From assembly GCA_027023345.1 (NCBI GenBank), contig JALVVO010000063.1, positions 521 through 15,473 on the forward strand: 14,953 nt of DNA. Reading direction: 5' to 3'. Shown piece by piece: positions 13,060 to 14,953 of this stretch. The translations under genes were made by a program, and so were the position numbers. Origin of the DNA: Thermaceae bacterium (GTDB lineage: Bacteria > Deinococcota > Deinococci > Deinococcales > Marinithermaceae). Position 1 is the first letter of the stretch. Each line of letters starts with the position of its first letter. The notes under the pieces are model-generated. The model had not been told where the DNA came from. It ran no database searches and was given only the letters and a program-made list of their open reading frames with translations.

Positions 13060-13902
13060 TCACCCCGCGGCCTGCTTCCAGGCGTACTCGAGGATCTTTC
13101 GCGGAATGTTCACCCCGGTGGTGCGCACCGAGTTCTTGAACTCCATGGTGTGGTTGACCTCGTTGACGAGGAGGCCGCGCTCGGACTCGAAGAGGTCGAT
13201 GGCGAGGACGCCGCCTCCAAGCGCCCGGGCGGCGGCCACGCTGACCTCGAAGATTTCGTCGGTCACCGGGCAGTTCTCGGCCTCGCCGCCGCGGGCGGTG
13301 TTGGTGATCCAGTGGGCGCTTTTGCGGTAGATGGCAGCGATGGCCTCGTCGCCGACCACGAAGACGCGGATGTCGCGCCCCGGCTTTTCCACGTATTCCT
13401 GCAGGTAGTAAAGCTGGTGCTGGTAGCCCATGAAGGCCTTGTGCTCGAGGATCGCCTCGAGCGCGTCGCGGTCGTTGGCCTTGGAGACCATCCGGCCCCA
13501 GGAGCCGACCACCGGTTTCAGCACCACGGGGTAACCCCAGTCCTCGGCGAGGGCGATCGCTTCCTCGGGGCTGACCGCGAGGGCGGTCCGCGGCTGGGGC
13601 ACCCCTGCCCTCGCTAGCTGGGTGCTCGTCGCCCACTTGTCGCCGGCGGCCTCGATGACCTCGGGCCGGTTCACCACGGGGAGGCCCAGGGCCTCGAGGT
13701 ACCGCGCGGCGGCGAGCCCCCGCGACTGGCTGACCGAGCGCTCGAGACCCACGGTCACCTCTTTGAGCGCGTCCGGCCGCGCCCCGAGCTCCATGCGGAG
13801 CTGGGGGAGGTAGACCTTCTTCCAGGGGATGCCGAGCTCAAATGCGGCGTCGAAGAGCATGCGCTCGTCGCCGCGGATGCGGTCGTAGAGGATGGCAAGC
13901 AT
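13060..13902 (-). CDS. lysX: LysX: LysW-aminoadipate ligase
   Basis: A 280-residue RimK-type ATP-grasp enzyme that joins the amino group of alpha-aminoadipate to the C-terminal Glu of LysW. Visible are MLAILYDRIRGDERML (1-16), LKPVVGSWGR (128-137, Lys129 for ATP), HWITNTARGGEAENCP (197-212, the substrate-binding segment typical of LysX), AIDLFES (234-240) and NEVNHTMEFKN (247-257) with the Mg ligands Asp236, Glu248 and Asn250. Resemblance to Thermus LysX covers the full length. ATG 13902 is the homologous start, but it follows the hairpin repeat at once, with no ribosome site (CACGCACCCT-ATG). LysX may therefore be translated less than LysW. The DUF488 gene follows after 4 nt. Confidence 0.96.
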   Translation of the reverse strand: MLAILYDRIRGDERMLFDAAFELGIPWKKVYLPQLRMELGARPDALKEVTVGLERSVSQSRGLAAARYLEALGLPVVNRPEVIEAAGDKWATSTQLARAGVPQPRTALAVSPEEAIALAEDWGYPVVLKPVVGSWGRMVSKANDRDALEAILEHKAFMGYQHQLYYLQEYVEKPGRDIRVFVVGDEAIAAIYRKSAHWITNTARGGEAENCPVTDEIFEVSVAAARALGGGVLAIDLFESERGLLVNEVNHTMEFKNSVRTTGVNIPRKILEYAWKQAAG

Positions 13903-13903
13903 A

Positions 13904-13976
13904 GGGTGCGTGGTGCGTAGTACGTGGTGCGTAGTGGGGCTTTAACAACGCACTACGCACCACGTACCACGTACGG
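13904..13976. repeat. Inverted repeat hairpin filling the lysW-lysX gap
   Basis: Perfect 17-bp arms at 13920-13936 and 13951-13967 surround a 14-nt loop. Each arm is made of short GTGCGTAGT and ACGTGGT units, with further partial units outside the arms. It fills the 75-nt gap between the lysW stop and the lysX start. There is no U-tract, so a transcript block would be partial. The unit sequence differs from the GTGGGAT repeats in lysJ and lysU, although the G/T-rich style is alike. Confidence 0.9.
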
Positions 13977-13977
13977 C

Positions 13978-14148
13978 TTACTCCCCCCAATCCTCCGCTT
14001 CCTCGGGGGCGGGCTCGAGCTTCACGGGCTCGACGCTCACCACCTCGAGCTCGGCGCCGCAGGCGTCGCAGATCACGAGCTCGCCGAGCTCCGGGTCCTC
14101 GATCTCGATCGTCGCACCGCACTCCGGGCACTCCACGGTCACCTTCAT
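13978..14148 (-). CDS. lysW: LysW: amino-group carrier protein
   Basis: A 56-residue acidic protein that carries the lysine intermediates on the gamma-carboxyl of its last Glu. It has one zinc ribbon (CPEC at 7-10, CDAC at 27-30) and the C-terminal tail EEAEDWGE, which contains the EDWG motif that LysX recognises and ends in Glu56. It is very close to Thermus LysW. ATG 14148 overlaps the stop of the upstream LysW-like gene by 4 nt (ATGA), and GGAGGAG precedes it. A strong hairpin follows directly, before lysX. A longer reading in this frame to 14346 exists but overlaps the upstream gene and has no family support. Confidence 0.97.
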   Translation of the reverse strand: MKVTVECPECGATIEIEDPELGELVICDACGAELEVVSVEPVKLEPAPEEAEDWGE

Positions 14149-14417
14149 TCCCACTCCTCCAAGGGTTCCTCGTCGATCGCGAACTGGTGCCCGCACTCCG
14201 GGCAGATCGCGTAGCCGTCCTCGTAGGTCTTGAAGACGAAGCCGCAGCGGGGGCACTCGACCATGACCCCCTCGCCGCCCTCGACGAGGAGGAGCTCGAG
14301 AGGCTCGACGCTCACCACCTCCACCACCGCGTGGCAGGCGTCGCACTCGAGCACCGCGCCCTCCTCGAGGGCTTCCACCGCGAGCTCGGCTTCGCAGACC
14401 GGGCAGAGGACCTCCAT
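14145..14417 (-). CDS. LysW-like protein with two zinc ribbons and a C-terminal Glu
   Basis: A 90-residue acidic protein. Ribbon 1 (CPVC at 5-8, CDAC at 25-28) is followed by EVVSVEPLEL, nearly identical to EVVSVEPVKL of LysW, so this half is a LysW paralogue. Ribbon 2 (CPRC at 55-58, CPEC at 72-75) follows, and the protein ends in IDEEPLEEWE, with Trp and a last Glu as in the LysW tail EDWGE. Thermus carries a small unassigned gene in about this place (orfE, as I recall), so this may be its counterpart. It could be a second carrier, a decoy or scaffold for the Lys enzymes, or a zinc-binding regulator. It lies 10 nt after lysU and overlaps lysW by 4 nt, so it is made together with both. Function unproven. 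Confidence 0.85.
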   Translation of the reverse strand: MEVLCPVCEAELAVEALEEGAVLECDACHAVVEVVSVEPLELLLVEGGEGVMVECPRCGFVFKTYEDGYAICPECGHQFAIDEEPLEEWE

Positions 14418-14424
14418 TACCCCT

Positions 14425-14430
14425 ACTTTA
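14425..14430 (-). promoter_or_regulatory. -10-like TAAAGT box before the LysW-like gene, overlapping the lysU stop
   Basis: TAAAGT on the minus strand ends 7 nt before ATG 14417, and its TAA is the lysU stop. AGGGG in the spacer could instead act as a weak ribosome site, so this promoter is uncertain. Confidence 0.25.
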
Positions 14431-14949
14431 CTCGGCCGGAAACCTTCCGTGGCGCTTGACGTACTCGAGCATGGAACCGGCCTTCAAAGCCTTAATAAGG
14501 AAGGCGGGCGGGGGCGTGAGGCGAAAGACCTCGTCCCCGCGGAGAAGCCTTCCCGCTTCGATGTCGAGCCGCACGCGGTCGCCGTCTTTTAGCAGGTCCA
14601 CCACCTCCTCCGCGATAAAGGGCACGATCCCCAGGTTCACCAAGTTCCGAAAGAAGATCCGGGCGTAGGACTTGGCGATCACCGCCCGGATGCCGAGCTT
14701 CTTGAGCGCTTCGGGCGCGTATTCCCGGGAGGAGCCGAGCCCGGCGTTCCTGCCGAAGACGAGGACGTCCCCCGGCCGCACCTCGCGGGCGAACTCGGGG
14801 CGCAGGTGGGCGAAGGCGAAGGTGTGGAAGCGGTCCTCGCCGACCATGAAGGGGGCGTACTTGCCGGGCAGGATGTCGTCGGTGTTGATGTCGTCGCCGA
14901 ACTTCCAAATCCGGGAAGTGGGATGTGGGGTGTGGGGTGTGGGGGTCAT
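14428..14949 (-). CDS. lysU: LysU: homoaconitase small subunit, with a repeat-derived N-terminus
   Basis: A 173-residue homologue of LeuD that forms the swivel domain of homoaconitase, which turns homocitrate into homoisocitrate in the early part of the pathway. IWKFGDDINTDDILPGKYAPFM (14-35), VFGRNAGLGSSREYAPEALK (64-83, with the substrate-binding GSSRE), YARIFFRNLVNLGIVP (95-110) and the end KRHGRFPAE match Thermus LysU, as I recall it, almost throughout. The first 12 residues (MTPTPHTPHPTS) are encoded by the G/T-rich repeat and replace the usual two or three residues before VWKFGD. ATG 14949 is the only start candidate in view, but the frame stays open to the window edge, so an earlier start cannot be excluded. 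The large subunit is presumably just upstream, outside the window. Confidence 0.93.
   Translation of the reverse strand: MTPTPHTPHPTSRIWKFGDDINTDDILPGKYAPFMVGEDRFHTFAFAHLRPEFAREVRPGDVLVFGRNAGLGSSREYAPEALKKLGIRAVIAKSYARIFFRNLVNLGIVPFIAEEVVDLLKDGDRVRLDIEAGRLLRGDEVFRLTPPPAFLIKALKAGSMLEYVKRHGRFPAE
14912..14945. repeat. G/T-rich repeat at the 5' end of lysU
   Basis: GGGAAGTGGG (14913-14922), GGGATGTGGGGTGTGGG (14920-14936) and a further GTGTGGGGG unit on the plus strand. The 17-nt core is identical to 5365-5381 in lysJ, and GGGAAGTGGG also matches 5386-5395. It supplies codons for residues 2-12 of LysU. Confidence 0.85.
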
Positions 14950-14953
14950 AGGT

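Noticed and set aside
13060..14148. Reading LysW/LysX as the arginine-pathway versions (ArgW/ArgX)
   Set aside because: The NTARGG and MEFKN segments match Thermus LysX, and lysU, lysY, lysZ, lysJ and lysK are all close by. Dual use for ornithine cannot be excluded.
13978..14346. Longer LysW frame of 122 residues
   Set aside because: The extra N-terminal part overlaps the LysW-like gene in another frame, is Arg/Gly-rich, and has no family resemblance. ATG 14148 has a good ribosome site and the right length.

Overview
The window is a dense, GC-rich, almost entirely coding stretch from a bacterium of the Deinococcota, most likely a marine-type member of the Thermaceae (an Oceanithermus- or Marinithermus-like genome is my best guess). 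The main reason is a near-complete set of lysine genes for the LysW-carrier aminoadipate pathway, whose protein sequences closely resemble those I know from Thermus. The closeness of IF-3 and the ribosomal proteins agrees, as do several TAnnnT boxes sitting 5-7 nt before start codons, the leaderless pattern described for Deinococcus. No stretch over 300 bases lacks a gene; the longest gap is 149 nt (12403-12551).

Left block (1-4285). On the minus strand lies infC (non-canonical ATC start)-rpmI-rplT, closed by a 26-nt perfect palindrome acting as terminator. It is followed by a small membrane protein (PF06695 type) and a large protein running off the left edge. That protein fuses a PlsY-like glycerol-3-phosphate acyltransferase to a domain resembling acyl-ACP reductase (COG5322). 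On the plus strand, divergent from infC, are a TrmL-type tRNA methyltransferase and a small secreted protein of unknown function, whose 3' end overlaps lysK tail to tail.

Right block (4224-14953), the lysine region. All lys genes are on the minus strand, read right to left: lysU, a 90-residue LysW-like double zinc ribbon protein, lysW, lysX, a DUF488 gene, then lysY, a phosphagen (arginine) kinase, a lipoprotein glycoside hydrolase, lysZ, an antitoxin/PIN-toxin pair, lysJ and lysK. LysX attaches aminoadipate to the C-terminal Glu of LysW; LysZ, LysY and LysJ phosphorylate, reduce and aminate it; LysK releases lysine. LysU is the homoaconitase small subunit of the early pathway. Homocitrate synthase, the homoaconitase large subunit and homoisocitrate dehydrogenase are not in view. 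The cluster is interrupted by accessory genes and by an AT-rich plus-strand gene (11782-12402) with a HEPN-like motif, which looks transferred.

Most notable: (i) a complete two-domain phosphagen kinase with all key arginine-kinase residues, inside a lysine operon; (ii) a second LysW-like protein that also ends in Trp-Glu, possibly another amino-group carrier; (iii) G/T-rich repeats that supply the C-terminal tail of LysJ and the N-terminus of LysU, plus a hairpin filling the lysW-lysX gap; (iv) the PlsY-acyl reductase fusion; (v) the ATC start of infC, forced by a TGA directly before it.
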